A stretch of 18,210 nucleotides of DNA from an uncultured Oscillospiraceae bacterium (GCA_910579725.1 CAJTUD010000042.1:1-18210), one strand, 5' to 3'. Positions 1-6,906 are shown, counted from the first letter of the stretch. The notes: a model not told the origin generated them from the letters alone. Numbers and translations are program-made.

Positions 1-78
1 TTTTCCTACATCAGGGGGCTTTTGTCTATTGTCCGTTTTTACGGGGGCGGTTCACTGAACATGGGTGTATTTTCATAT
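1..78. other. Window edge, no gene recognised
   Basis: This stretch lies downstream of the stop codon of the minus-strand XRE gene. It is T- and G-run rich on the plus strand. I see no convincing stem-loop, start with a ribosome site, or recognisable protein fragment in any frame. Confidence 0.4.
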
Positions 79-429
79 TCAACCATTCCTGACCTTCTCG
101 ATTGCAATACCCTCGATATAGCGGTTTATAATATCTTCCACGTTTTTGATATGATCAACGGGCAACCTGCTCAAGCGAGCAACCACGCCGGATATGTCAG
201 AATTATTTGCATCACCCAGTAAAATAAAGTCACAGGAGACCAATAAAACAGAACAGAGCTGAAGCAAGATCGGAACGGAGAGTCCAACTGCCCCACGTTC
301 AACGCCAGAGATATATTGCGCTGTAACATCCAGCAACTCGGCCAGCCTCTCCTGTGTTAGCCCGGCTATCTCCCGCGCTTGTTTGACGCGCATACCAATT
401 TGTACGTTTTCCGTTTTTTTCTCCGCCAC
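79..429 (-). CDS. XRE-family helix-turn-helix transcriptional regulator
   Basis: This is a small DNA-binding protein of 116 residues, probably a repressor of its own promoter and of the divergent SLOG gene. The helix-turn-helix covers residues about 14-46, with the typical XRE pattern RVKQARE, GLTQERLAELL, then the recognition stretch TAQYISGVERG. The C-terminal half (LARLPVDHI-like region) has no motif I recognise and may mediate dimerisation. The start is taken as GTG at 429, because GGGAGGTGAG sits 4-5 bases upstream on the coding strand. An ATG at 483 is in frame but has no ribosome site and falls within the likely -10 region. The domain call is safe; the regulatory target is inferred from the divergent arrangement. 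Confidence 0.85.
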   Translation of the reverse strand: MAEKKTENVQIGMRVKQAREIAGLTQERLAELLDVTAQYISGVERGAVGLSVPILLQLCSVLLVSCDFILLGDANNSDISGVVARLSRLPVDHIKNVEDIINRYIEGIAIEKVRNG

Positions 430-466
430 AAAACTCACCTCCCACTTGTAGTTTAAGTGAGTTTTG
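429..466. promoter_or_regulatory. 10-bp inverted repeat, candidate XRE operator
   Basis: CAAAACTCAC at 429-438 is the exact inverse complement of GTGAGTTTTG at 457-466. The inner pair CACTT (443-447) and AAGTG (455-459) adds a second, nested dyad. The repeat spans the ribosome site and first base of the GTG start of the XRE gene and the likely -35 of the divergent gene. Repressor bound here could silence both promoters. An RNA hairpin masking the ribosome site is the alternative reading. Confidence 0.6.
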
Positions 467-475
467 CAGTATAAT
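446..475 (+). promoter_or_regulatory. Candidate promoter for the SLOG gene
   Basis: A perfect TATAAT lies at 470-475, with a weak TTGTAG -35 at 446-451 and an 18-bp spacer. The opposite strand of the same bases (471-476) reads TATTAT and may be the -10 of the divergent XRE gene, so the two promoters would overlap. Confidence 0.5.
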
Positions 476-542
476 ACAGTCATTGAAAATTTAATTTTAC
501 TAATATTAAAAATTTACACCCCCAATAATAGGAGGAAATACC

Positions 543-1091
543 ATGAGCAAAAACATCTGTGCGTTTACGGGCCATCGCCCCAGCAGATTTCCGTGGGGCT
601 ATGATGAAAGCAACCAGGAGTGTGTTGCACTGAAAGAGATTTTAACTGGAGAGATTATGCGGTTAACCGATATCGGTGTAACAAATTTCCTCAGTGGGAT
701 GGCGGAGGGTGTAGACACTTGGGCCTCAGTCATTGTTCTGGCGCTCCGGGAAAAGAACCCAGAGATTAAACTCCATTGCATTCTCCCATGTAAAACGCAG
801 GCGGATAACTGGAGTTCCACATCACAGGTTCTCTATCGCTCTATTCTGGAACAGGCAGATTCTATTATTTATGTCAGCAGAGACTACCACAAAAAATGTA
901 TGATGGAGCGCAATAAATTCATGGTCAACCATGCGGACATTCTTCTGGCTGTCTGCCGGGAAATCCCTCGCAGCGGGACAGAGGCAACCATCAATTACGC
1001 CAGGAAAATGAGCAGAGAAATTATCATCATAGACCCATCTGCCCGGAGACTTACCCACGAAAATCCAGTTGCTGACCTTTCATCAATATGA
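543..1091 (+). CDS. SLOG-domain (DUF1273/YpsA-like) protein
   Basis: This 182-residue protein is full length for the DUF1273 group of the SLOG superfamily, Rossmann-like folds thought to bind nucleotides or nucleotide-derived signals. Visible signatures are FTGHRPSRFPWG (residues 8-19), LSGMAEGVDTWA (50-61), the ILPCKTQADNW stretch (80-90) and RSGTEATINYA (143-153), all in family order. AGGAGG at 530-535 is well placed for the ATG. The gene diverges from the XRE regulator and has no partner downstream. SLOG proteins with small regulators are often found on mobile or defence-related segments, but nothing here proves a defence role. No catalytic function can be assigned from sequence. Confidence 0.85.
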   Translation: MSKNICAFTGHRPSRFPWGYDESNQECVALKEILTGEIMRLTDIGVTNFLSGMAEGVDTWASVIVLALREKNPEIKLHCILPCKTQADNWSSTSQVLYRSILEQADSIIYVSRDYHKKCMMERNKFMVNHADILLAVCREIPRSGTEATINYARKMSREIIIIDPSARRLTHENPVADLSSI

Positions 1092-1096
1092 AAGAG

Positions 1097-1131
1097 ACAG
1101 GCCCTCGGATGCGGCACATTTGAGGGCCTGT
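1097..1131 (+). terminator. Stem-loop after the SLOG gene, weak terminator
   Basis: ACAGGCCCTC (1097-1106) and GAGGGCCTGT (1122-1131) pair perfectly over 10 bp around a 15-base loop, starting 6 bases after the stop codon. The U-tract is poor (TTCGT), so intrinsic termination is uncertain. It may also act as a 3' stabilising hairpin. Confidence 0.45.
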
Positions 1132-1153
1132 TCGTACACATTCAATTCATTTC

Positions 1154-1300
1154 AAATCTTCTCTTGGAGAACTGGGTGCTGACCCAACATTGACAGAAAA
1201 CTTCCTACGGATGGGCTTGGATGAGTTGTCCGTTTCTCCCTCGGCGGTGCTGCCGTTACAAAAGCTGAAATGTATTTCTGATGTTCTTTTATGTGGCTAA
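1154..1300 (+). pseudogene. C-terminal relic of a PEP-utilising enzyme (PTS enzyme I-like)
   Basis: An open frame with no start codon, ending at TAA 1298-1300, translates to a tail containing GELGADPTL, then MGLDELSVSPSAVLPLQ. This matches the C-terminal barrel end of PTS enzyme I and related PEP-utilising enzymes, where a GE(x)AGDP motif is followed by LGLDELS(V/M)(N/S)P. Only about 45 residues remain, against more than 500 in an intact enzyme, so it is a non-functional leftover. The 5' limit is approximate; recognisable similarity begins near 1154-1166. It lies between the SLOG gene and the LysR gene, pointing to insertion or deletion that removed the rest. Confidence 0.65.
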
Positions 1301-1344
1301 GTAATTTCAGATGTGCTATAATAGCCAAGAGAGCGGCTATTATA
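1294..1344 (+). promoter_or_regulatory. Extended -10 promoter with LysR-type dyad
   Basis: TGCTATAAT at 1314-1322 is an extended -10; the candidate -35 at 1294-1299 (TGGCTA) is weak. TATAATAGCC (1317-1326) and GGCTATTATA (1335-1344) form a perfect 10-bp dyad with an 8-base centre, including ATAGC/GCTAT half-sites of the sort LysR-type regulators bind. The site overlaps the -10, fitting autorepression of the LysR gene starting at 1381. The following TATTTTTA also makes a weak terminator possible. Confidence 0.5.
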
Positions 1345-1380
1345 TTTTTACAAATAAGTCATCGAAGAAGGATGGAACCT

Positions 1381-2271
1381 ATGGAACTTCGTGTTTTGCG
1401 CTATTTTTTGTTGGCGGCAAGGGAAGAAAACATTACCAGGGCCGCAGAACTGCTCCATGTGACTCAGCCCACATTGTCCCGGCAACTCATGCAGCTGGAG
1501 CAGGAGCTGGGAACGAAACTCTTTCACCGCGGGCAGCACAGCATCACCCTGACAGACGATGGAATGCTGCTCAAGCGCAGGGCACAGGAGCTGGTGGATC
1601 TGGCCGATAAGACGGAGCGGGAGTTTGTCAAGTCAATGAGTGCCCTCACCGGCGAATTATCCATTGGAAGCGGCGAGACATTGAGTATGCACACACTCTC
1701 CCAATGGATCGCCTCGTTCCGGGCAGAATATCCAATGGTACAGTACGACATATTCAGCGCCACCGCTGACGAGATCAAAGACCGTCTCGAAAAGGGCATT
1801 TTAGATATGGGCCTGCTGGTCGAGCCAGTTGACATTACAAAATACGAATTTATCCGTATGCCTAAAAAAGAACGATGGGGCATTTTGGTTTCTAAAAGTT
1901 CTCCACTTGCTTTGAACGACCATATTGGTCCAAGCGATCTGGCACATACTCCGCTTTTGATTGCCAAACGGAACATGGTACGGGAAGGACTACGGGGGTG
2001 GTTCGGGAACAGTTTTGACTCTCTGGAAATTGCCGGTACCTATAATTTGCTTTATAATGCCGCAGTGCTGGCGGAGCATGGGGTGGGAGCCATGCTATGT
2101 ATGGAGCATGACCGTTCCTATGAAAACCTCCGCTTTATTCCTCTGTTTCCCGTACTTGAAACGGGGGCTGTCCTCGTCTGGAAAAAGAATCAGACCTGCT
2201 CCGCAGCGGCGTCACATTTCTTTGCCCACGTTCAGAAATGCTCAAAACGTATGGACGGCGATAAAATCTAA
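1381..2271 (+). CDS. LysR-family transcriptional regulator
   Basis: This is a 296-residue regulator, the usual LysR length. Residues 1-60 carry the winged helix-turn-helix: MELRVLRYFLLAAREENITR, then AAELLHVTQPTLSRQLMQLE and LGTKLFHR. The rest is the periplasmic-binding-like effector domain, beginning near GELSIGSGE (about residue 88) and including LDMGLLVEPVD. The start at 1381 was chosen because it gives the canonical N-terminus and has AGAAGG about 8 bases upstream; the in-frame ATG at 1372 would overlap that ribosome site. A strong terminator follows at once, so it is probably transcribed alone. Its position before the redox operon suggests, without proving, that it responds to a related small molecule or stress. 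Confidence 0.9.
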   Translation: MELRVLRYFLLAAREENITRAAELLHVTQPTLSRQLMQLEQELGTKLFHRGQHSITLTDDGMLLKRRAQELVDLADKTEREFVKSMSALTGELSIGSGETLSMHTLSQWIASFRAEYPMVQYDIFSATADEIKDRLEKGILDMGLLVEPVDITKYEFIRMPKKERWGILVSKSSPLALNDHIGPSDLAHTPLLIAKRNMVREGLRGWFGNSFDSLEIAGTYNLLYNAAVLAEHGVGAMLCMEHDRSYENLRFIPLFPVLETGAVLVWKKNQTCSAAASHFFAHVQKCSKRMDGDKI

Positions 2272-2300
2272 GCATTAGACATTTGAAACTTTGCAGATTA

Positions 2301-2339
2301 AAATGTAGGCATCCAGAAAGAAGGATGCCTGCATTTTTT
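2301..2339 (+). terminator. Rho-independent terminator of the LysR gene
   Basis: A 14-bp stem pairs 2301-2314 with 2323-2336 with a single U-G wobble. It has an 8-base purine loop (AGAAAGAA) and runs into six T residues (2334-2339). It ends only 21 bases before the MerR start, leaving no room for a separate promoter in between. Confidence 0.85.
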
Positions 2340-2360
2340 ATTTAGGGGGTGTGGAAAGGA

Positions 2361-2726
2361 ATGACCATCAATGAGGCAAGCGAACGGTACAACATTCCCA
2401 TTTCTGTTCTGCGAGAGTACGAGAGCTGGGGATTGTGCGATACAGTCAAAACCGTCATGGGTGCCTGGCAGTATGACGATGAGGACATTGAGCGCCTAAG
2501 CATGATTATGACCCTGCATGATATTGGCTTTGAGCATGATGAGATCGCCAACTATATGCGGCTTCTGCTCCGGGGTGATTCCACCCAGGCGGAGCGGATG
2601 CGGATTCTGAAGCAGAAGCGGGACAAGACGCTGGATGAAATCCACTTTCAGGAACGGCGGCTGGACCGGCTGGACTACCTTCGTCACCAGATACGAAAGC
2701 AGTCAAGTCCTGAAAAAAACTCTTGA
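2361..2726 (+). CDS. MerR-family transcriptional regulator
   Basis: This is a 121-residue MerR-type activator. The N-terminal winged helix reads MTINEASERYNIPISVLREYESWGL (key residues 1-25 in family order). GAWQYDDEDIERLSMIMTLHDIGF follows as the second helix-turn-helix and wing, and FEHDEIANYMRLL as the linker. A C-terminal coiled coil (about 80-115, KQKRDKTLDEIHFQERRLDRL) provides dimerisation. There is no cysteine cluster, so it is not a metal or iron-sulphur MerR; it belongs with small-molecule or stress sensors often placed before aldo/keto reductase genes. The start at 2361 uses the GGGGG run 9-10 bases upstream; GTG at 2349 is a weaker option. Its stop codon lies inside the -35 of the promoter it probably controls. 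Confidence 0.88.
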   Translation: MTINEASERYNIPISVLREYESWGLCDTVKTVMGAWQYDDEDIERLSMIMTLHDIGFEHDEIANYMRLLLRGDSTQAERMRILKQKRDKTLDEIHFQERRLDRLDYLRHQIRKQSSPEKNS

Positions 2727-2753
2727 CTTGAAGTTTGCTTAAAGCTGTAGGAT
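2723..2753 (+). promoter_or_regulatory. MerR-type promoter with 19-bp spacer and dyad
   Basis: TTGACT (2723-2728) and TAGGAT (2748-2753) are separated by exactly 19 bp, the over-long spacer of MerR-activated promoters. The spacer carries CTTGAAG (2727-2733) and CTTAAAG (2738-2744), an inverted repeat with one mismatch around TTTG. The aldo/keto reductase start lies 31 bases beyond the -10. Confidence 0.8.
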
Positions 2754-2783
2754 AAAACGGAAAACAACGATTGGAGGTGCAGT

Positions 2784-3824
2784 ATGCGCTATACAAAATT
2801 AGGACGGTCTGATTTATCTGTTTCCCGCATTTGCCTGGGCTGTATGGGCTTTGGCGACGCAAAAAACGGACAGCACTCCTGGACTATTGATGAGGCCTAT
2901 TCCCGCGAGATCATCAAGCGGGCGCTGGAGCTGGGGGTGAACTTCTTCGATACCGCCATTGCCTATCAGAGCGGCACCAGTGAGCAATATGTGGGCCGGG
3001 CCGTCCGTGACTTCGCCAAGCGGGAGGATGTAGTGATAGCCACGAAATTCCTTCCCCGAGCGGAGGATGAGATCACGGTGGGTATCAGCGGCCAGCAGCA
3101 CATTGAGCGGATGCTGAATACCAGTCTGAGCAACCTGGGCCTGGACTATGTGGACCTGTATATCTACCACATGTGGGACTACCAGACGCCCCTCTATGAG
3201 ATCATGGATGGGCTGAACAACATGGTCAAGGCAGGCAAGGCTCGGTATATCGGTATCTCCAACTGCTTTGCGTGGCAGCTCGCCAAGGCCAACGCCCTGG
3301 CAGAGAAAGAGGGCTTTGCCAAGTTTGTTTCTATCCAAGGGCATTACAACCTGATCTTCCGGGAGGAGGAGCGGGAGATGGCGAAGCTCTGCGCCCAGGA
3401 CGACATCGCCATGACCCCCTACAGCGCGTTAGCAGGCGGACGGCTCTCCAAGCGCCCCGGTGAAACATCCAAGCGGCTGGTGGAGGACAGCTATGCCAAG
3501 CTGAAGTACGATGCCACGGCGGAACAGGACAGCGAGATCATCCGCCGTGTGGCGGAGCTGGCCGACCGGCACAGCGTTACCATGACGGAAATCGCTCTGG
3601 CGTGGCTGCTGACCAAGGTAACGGCCCCGGTGGTGGGAGCAACAAAACTCCACCACATTGAGGGTGCGGCCAAGGCGGCAGAATTGACACTGGCTGCGGA
3701 GGAACTGTCCTATCTGGAGGAACCCTATGTCCCCCACACCTTGGTGGGCGTGATGGCACAGAACACTGCCTCCGCCGCAAAAGAATCCCACGTCTGGTCT
3801 ACCGGCAATCAGGAAATTAAGTGA
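2784..3824 (+). CDS. Aldo/keto reductase
   Basis: A cytosolic NADPH-dependent oxidoreductase of 346 residues, full length for the family (TIM barrel). The catalytic tetrad is present: D56 in FFDTA, Y61 in IAYQSGTSEQYVG, K88 in IATKF and H129 in YIYHMWD. The N-terminal KLGRSDLSVSRICLGCMGFG and the later GKARYIGISN (about 151-160) are family hallmarks. The C-terminal ALAWLLTK...VVGATKLHHI stretch forms the cofactor-binding end. GGAGGT at 2773-2778 supports the ATG. It is the first gene after the MerR-type promoter and leads the redox operon. The substrate cannot be told; detoxification of reactive carbonyls or quinones is the usual role in such a setting. Confidence 0.93.
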   Translation: MRYTKLGRSDLSVSRICLGCMGFGDAKNGQHSWTIDEAYSREIIKRALELGVNFFDTAIAYQSGTSEQYVGRAVRDFAKREDVVIATKFLPRAEDEITVGISGQQHIERMLNTSLSNLGLDYVDLYIYHMWDYQTPLYEIMDGLNNMVKAGKARYIGISNCFAWQLAKANALAEKEGFAKFVSIQGHYNLIFREEEREMAKLCAQDDIAMTPYSALAGGRLSKRPGETSKRLVEDSYAKLKYDATAEQDSEIIRRVAELADRHSVTMTEIALAWLLTKVTAPVVGATKLHHIEGAAKAAELTLAAEELSYLEEPYVPHTLVGVMAQNTASAAKESHVWSTGNQEIK

Positions 3825-3840
3825 CAAAGGAGAAATTCTC

Positions 3841-4320
3841 ATGAGCAAAAAATTAGCAGCGTACTTTTCGGCCAGCGGCACCACGGCTGCGGTGGCCAGG
3901 ATACTGGCGGAGGCTGCGGAAGCTGACCTCTACGAGATCAAGCCGCAGGCGCCCTATACCCGCGCTGACTTAAACTGGCAGGACAAAAAGTCCCGCAGCA
4001 GCGTGGAGATGAATGATAAGTCCTTCCGCCCGCCCCTGGCGAACCGGGATGCCCATGTGGAGGACTACGACACCATCTTCCTGGGCTTCCCCATCTGGTG
4101 GTACACAGCTCCCACTATTATCAACACTTTCTTGGAGAGCTACGATTTCTCTGGCAAAACAATCATCCTGTTTGCCACCTCCGGCGGCAGCGGTTTCGGT
4201 AAGACCGCCGCTGATCTGAAAGTCAGCGCCAAAGGCGCGGTCATTCGAGATGGAAAACTGCTGAATGGCAGACAGACCAGGGAATCTCTTGCCGCCTGGG
4301 TCAACAGCTTGTCTGTGTAA
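3841..4320 (+). CDS. Cytosolic flavodoxin (flavodoxin-like fold)
   Basis: This is a 159-residue FMN-binding electron-transfer protein with no signal peptide. The N-terminal strand and phosphate loop read LAAYFSASGTTAAVAR (residues 5-20), with SASGTT as the FMN phosphate-binding segment. FLGFPIWWYTAPTIINTFLE (about 80-99) is the second FMN loop with the conserved tryptophans, followed by YDFSGKTI and ATSGGSGFG. It fits the short flavodoxin-like family often annotated in Clostridia next to aldo/keto reductases. It starts 16 bases after the reductase gene with GGAG just upstream. It shares blocks of protein and DNA sequence with the next gene, so the two arose by duplication. Confidence 0.9.
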   Translation: MSKKLAAYFSASGTTAAVARILAEAAEADLYEIKPQAPYTRADLNWQDKKSRSSVEMNDKSFRPPLANRDAHVEDYDTIFLGFPIWWYTAPTIINTFLESYDFSGKTIILFATSGGSGFGKTAADLKVSAKGAVIRDGKLLNGRQTRESLAAWVNSLSV

Positions 4321-4333
4321 GGAGGCCCGCAGT

Positions 4334-5029
4334 ATGAAAAGAACGCTTTCTCTCTTTTTGACCGTGGCCCTTATGCTCACTCTTGCCGCTTGCGGCTCTA
4401 AGAGCGGGCAGGACAGCACCAGTTCCAGTCCCGCGCCGGAAGGGAACACTCCCACCTCCACCGCACCGGAGATACCCCCGGCAAACCAGCCAGAGGACAC
4501 CACCCCGACAGAGGAACAGACCCCCGAAGGGACTGACGACAGCGAGAAGAAAGTCCTGATTGCCTATTTCTCCGCTACCAACAACACGGAGAATATCGCA
4601 AACCATTTGAACGAGATATTGGACGCAGACCTCTATGAGATCGTGCCGGAGACGCCTTATACCGCTGACGATCTGAATTACAACGATTCCTCCAGCCGTT
4701 CCAGTCAGGAGATGAACGACCCCGACAGTCGCCCCGTTATTTCCGGCAGCGTGGAGAACATGGAGCAGTACGATGTGATCTTCCTGGGCTATCCCATCTG
4801 GTGGGGCGAGGCCCCCAGGATCATCAACACTTTCTTGGAGAGCTACGACCTGAGCGGAAAGACCATCGCACCCTTCTGTACCTCTGCCAGCAGTCCCTTG
4901 GGGTCCAGCGCCACGAAGTTGCAGGACCTGACCGGCAGTGCAGCATGGCTGGAGGGCCAGCGGTTCAGCGGTGGAGCCTCCGTCTCCGATGTGCAGTCTT
5001 GGGTAGACAGTTTGAATCTGAAGGTCTGA
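4334..5029 (+). CDS. Flavodoxin-domain lipoprotein (first copy)
   Basis: This predicted surface lipoprotein has 231 residues. Residues 1-19 form a lipoprotein signal peptide ending in lipobox LAAC, with C20 as the lipid-modified cysteine. Residues 21-71 are a Ser/Pro/Thr/Glu-rich linker. From 72 to the end is a complete flavodoxin-like domain: KKVLIAYFSATNNTENIA, then FLGYPIWWGEAPRIINTFLE and YDLSGKTIAPFCTSASSPLG. The phosphate loop (SATNNT) remains plausible for FMN. The start at 4334 follows GGAGG by 8 bases; an in-frame upstream ATG would overlap the previous gene and spoil the signal peptide. Exported flavodoxins are unusual, because FMN must be supplied outside the membrane. Confidence 0.88.
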   Translation: MKRTLSLFLTVALMLTLAACGSKSGQDSTSSSPAPEGNTPTSTAPEIPPANQPEDTTPTEEQTPEGTDDSEKKVLIAYFSATNNTENIANHLNEILDADLYEIVPETPYTADDLNYNDSSSRSSQEMNDPDSRPVISGSVENMEQYDVIFLGYPIWWGEAPRIINTFLESYDLSGKTIAPFCTSASSPLGSSATKLQDLTGSAAWLEGQRFSGGASVSDVQSWVDSLNLKV

Positions 5030-5033
5030 TTTT

Positions 5034-5720
5034 ATGAAGCCAAAACAAATCGTGAAAATCGTTGTGGATGTTGCAATGACCCTGGGGATGCTGTTCCAGA
5101 TGGGCTACCACCTGTGGGGCGACACCGCCCATGAGTGGGTGGGCGCAGGGCTGTTTCTCCTGTTCCTGCTCCACCACATCCTCAACTGGCGCTGGTGGAC
5201 AGGGCTGTTCAAAGGGAAATATACCGCCGTCCGCATCCTGCAAACTACGATCAATTTGCTCACTCTGGCGGCAATGTTGGGGCTGATGGTCAGTGGTGTG
5301 ATCCTCTCCAGCAAGGTGTTTGCGTTCCTGCAAATCCGGGGGCACATGGCCTTTGCCCGCAGACTGCACATGGCCGCGTCCTATTGGGGGTTCCTCCTGA
5401 TGACGGCGCACCTGGGCCTGCATTGGGGGATGCTGCTGGGAATGGTTCGGAAAACGGGAAAAACGAAGCTCCCCGGCAAACCCGCCTCCCACTTGACAGC
5501 GTTGCTTGGCGCACTGATCGCCGCCTATGGTATGACTGCGATGGTCAATCGCAATTTCGTTACCTATCTGTTTTTGCAGGCGGAATTTGTTTTCCTTGAT
5601 TTCAGCGAATCCAAAATGCTGTTTTACCTGGACTATCTGGCGATTATGGGAACATTCATTTTCCTGGCCCATTTTGCGGCGAAGCTGCTGAGAAAATGCA
5701 AAGAGAGGAAAACGCTATGA
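5034..5720 (+). CDS. DUF4405 multi-pass membrane protein, possible b-type cytochrome
   Basis: This 228-residue integral membrane protein has about six hydrophobic segments (residues near 7-26, 36-52, 68-93, 113-137, 153-172, 199-218). Histidines lie in or next to the segments: H26, H33 (in AHEW), the pair H47/H48 before NWRWW, H112, H126, H130 and H213. This pattern (GYHLWGD...HEWVG...LHHILNWRWW) is that of DUF4405, a family I relate to cytochrome b561/formate-dehydrogenase-gamma-like folds. Haem binding is inferred from the paired histidines, not shown. The gene starts 4 bases after the first lipoprotein gene and its stop overlaps the second lipoprotein start (ATGA), so translation is coupled to both. 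Confidence 0.8.
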   Translation: MKPKQIVKIVVDVAMTLGMLFQMGYHLWGDTAHEWVGAGLFLLFLLHHILNWRWWTGLFKGKYTAVRILQTTINLLTLAAMLGLMVSGVILSSKVFAFLQIRGHMAFARRLHMAASYWGFLLMTAHLGLHWGMLLGMVRKTGKTKLPGKPASHLTALLGALIAAYGMTAMVNRNFVTYLFLQAEFVFLDFSESKMLFYLDYLAIMGTFIFLAHFAAKLLRKCKERKTL

Positions 5721-6667
5721 AAAAGTGGATCGCAGTATTACTTGCCGCAGCCATCCTACTGACCGCAGCGGGCTGTGGAGGCAATGCAGAACAGCCTTCT
5801 GAAACTGACCAGTCCCATACGGTGGGCGATACTCCCACGGTGGGCAACGGCACAGATGATCCAACTACCCCACCACCCACAGAAGGAGAAGCGGATCAAT
5901 CATCGGAGCCGGAGGACAGCCCAGCCCCGGAGCAGACACAGGAAACGGCGGCAGAGCCGGGAGATACCCCTGCGCCTGTTGTCCAGCAGCCCAGCGGCCA
6001 GCCGGAAACCACTTCGCCTCCGGCAACTGCTCCCATAACGACACCAGAGCCGGACACGGCCCGTATCCTGATTGCCTACTTTACTTGGGCGGATAATACT
6101 GTTGTCGAGGATCAGGATGCCGCGATTCAAGCGGCACTGGATCACTACGAATCCATAGGTGACGCCTCCCGGTATGAGGGGGTGGACGCCACAACCTCCG
6201 CCAGCGTAGTTGTTCCCGGAAATGCGGCCAAGATTGCCGCTTGGATTCAACAAGAGGTAGGCGGCGACCTGTTCTCCATCGTCGTGGAGGACCCATATTC
6301 CAGTGACTATGACGAGTGCTTGGACCGGGCGGCAGATGAAAAAGCGAACAATGCCCGTCCCGCGCTGGTCAATCATGTGGGTAATATGGAGGACTATGAC
6401 ATCGTATTTATCGGTTTTCCTAACTGGTGGTACACCTTGCCTATGGCGGTTCTCAGCTTTGTGGATGAGTACGATTTTTCCGGCAAGACCATTGTTCCCT
6501 TTTGCACTCACGGAACAGGAGGACTTTCCAGCACCATCCGGGACCTGACCGCCGCGCTCCCTGACGATGTAACGATTCTGGACGCCATAGGAGTTTACCG
6601 CCCGGATGTAGATTCTTCCCGCCCAGCCGTCCAGGAATGGATTGCGGGATTGGACCTGGATATTTGA
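5717..6667 (+). CDS. Flavodoxin-domain lipoprotein (second copy)
   Basis: A 316-residue predicted lipoprotein: signal peptide 1-19 with lipobox TAAGC and C20 as lipidation site. A long Pro/Thr/Ser/Glu linker follows (about 21-114). The flavodoxin-like domain runs from 115 to the end: ARILIAYFTWADNT, FIGFPNWWYTLPMAVLSFV and YDFSGKTIVPFCTHGTGGL. The domain has an insertion of roughly 35 residues (about 129-165) after the first loop, and that loop (TWADNT) departs from the classical FMN phosphate-binding pattern. It may bind flavin differently or none. The chosen start gives an intact signal peptide, has GAGAGGA upstream and overlaps the previous stop by four bases. The long linker would let the domain reach through the cell wall. 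Confidence 0.86.
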   Translation: MKKWIAVLLAAAILLTAAGCGGNAEQPSETDQSHTVGDTPTVGNGTDDPTTPPPTEGEADQSSEPEDSPAPEQTQETAAEPGDTPAPVVQQPSGQPETTSPPATAPITTPEPDTARILIAYFTWADNTVVEDQDAAIQAALDHYESIGDASRYEGVDATTSASVVVPGNAAKIAAWIQQEVGGDLFSIVVEDPYSSDYDECLDRAADEKANNARPALVNHVGNMEDYDIVFIGFPNWWYTLPMAVLSFVDEYDFSGKTIVPFCTHGTGGLSSTIRDLTAALPDDVTILDAIGVYRPDVDSSRPAVQEWIAGLDLDI

Positions 6668-6685
6668 TAATAGGAGGTTTTGAAT

Positions 6686-6895
6686 ATGCCGCACGTTGCC
6701 ATTACGATGATTCCCGGACGGGATGATGAAACCAAACAGGCGCTGGCACTGAAAACTCAGACTTTCCTGGTGAAAGAGTTGGGCATCGACCCAAAGTTTG
6801 TCTCTGTGTCCATTCAGGACATCCCCAAGGAGGACTGGAACAAGTCTATGGAGCAGTTCCCGGATGAGATCATGTTCGTGAAGCCCGGTATTTAA
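6686..6895 (+). CDS. 4-oxalocrotonate tautomerase-like protein
   Basis: This 69-residue protein has the tautomerase-superfamily hallmark, a proline directly after the initiator Met (MPHVAITMIPGR). After Met removal Pro-1 would be the catalytic base. Arg-11 of the mature chain is kept, and a Trp lies at position 50. The usual Arg-39 equivalent is not seen, so the true substrate may differ from 4-oxalocrotonate. ATG at 6686 is preferred over TTG at 6680 because it exposes the proline and is well spaced from AGGAGG at 6672-6677. It sits in the middle of the redox operon, 18 bases after the lipoprotein gene and 11 before the flavoprotein gene. Confidence 0.85.
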   Translation: MPHVAITMIPGRDDETKQALALKTQTFLVKELGIDPKFVSVSIQDIPKEDWNKSMEQFPDEIMFVKPGI

Positions 6896-6906
6896 GGAGA
6901 GCAGGT

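Noticed and set aside
4265..4333. Upstream start for the first flavodoxin lipoprotein
   Set aside because: It would add 23 residues encoded inside the previous gene and hide the lipoprotein signal peptide; ATG 4334 has its own GGAGG.
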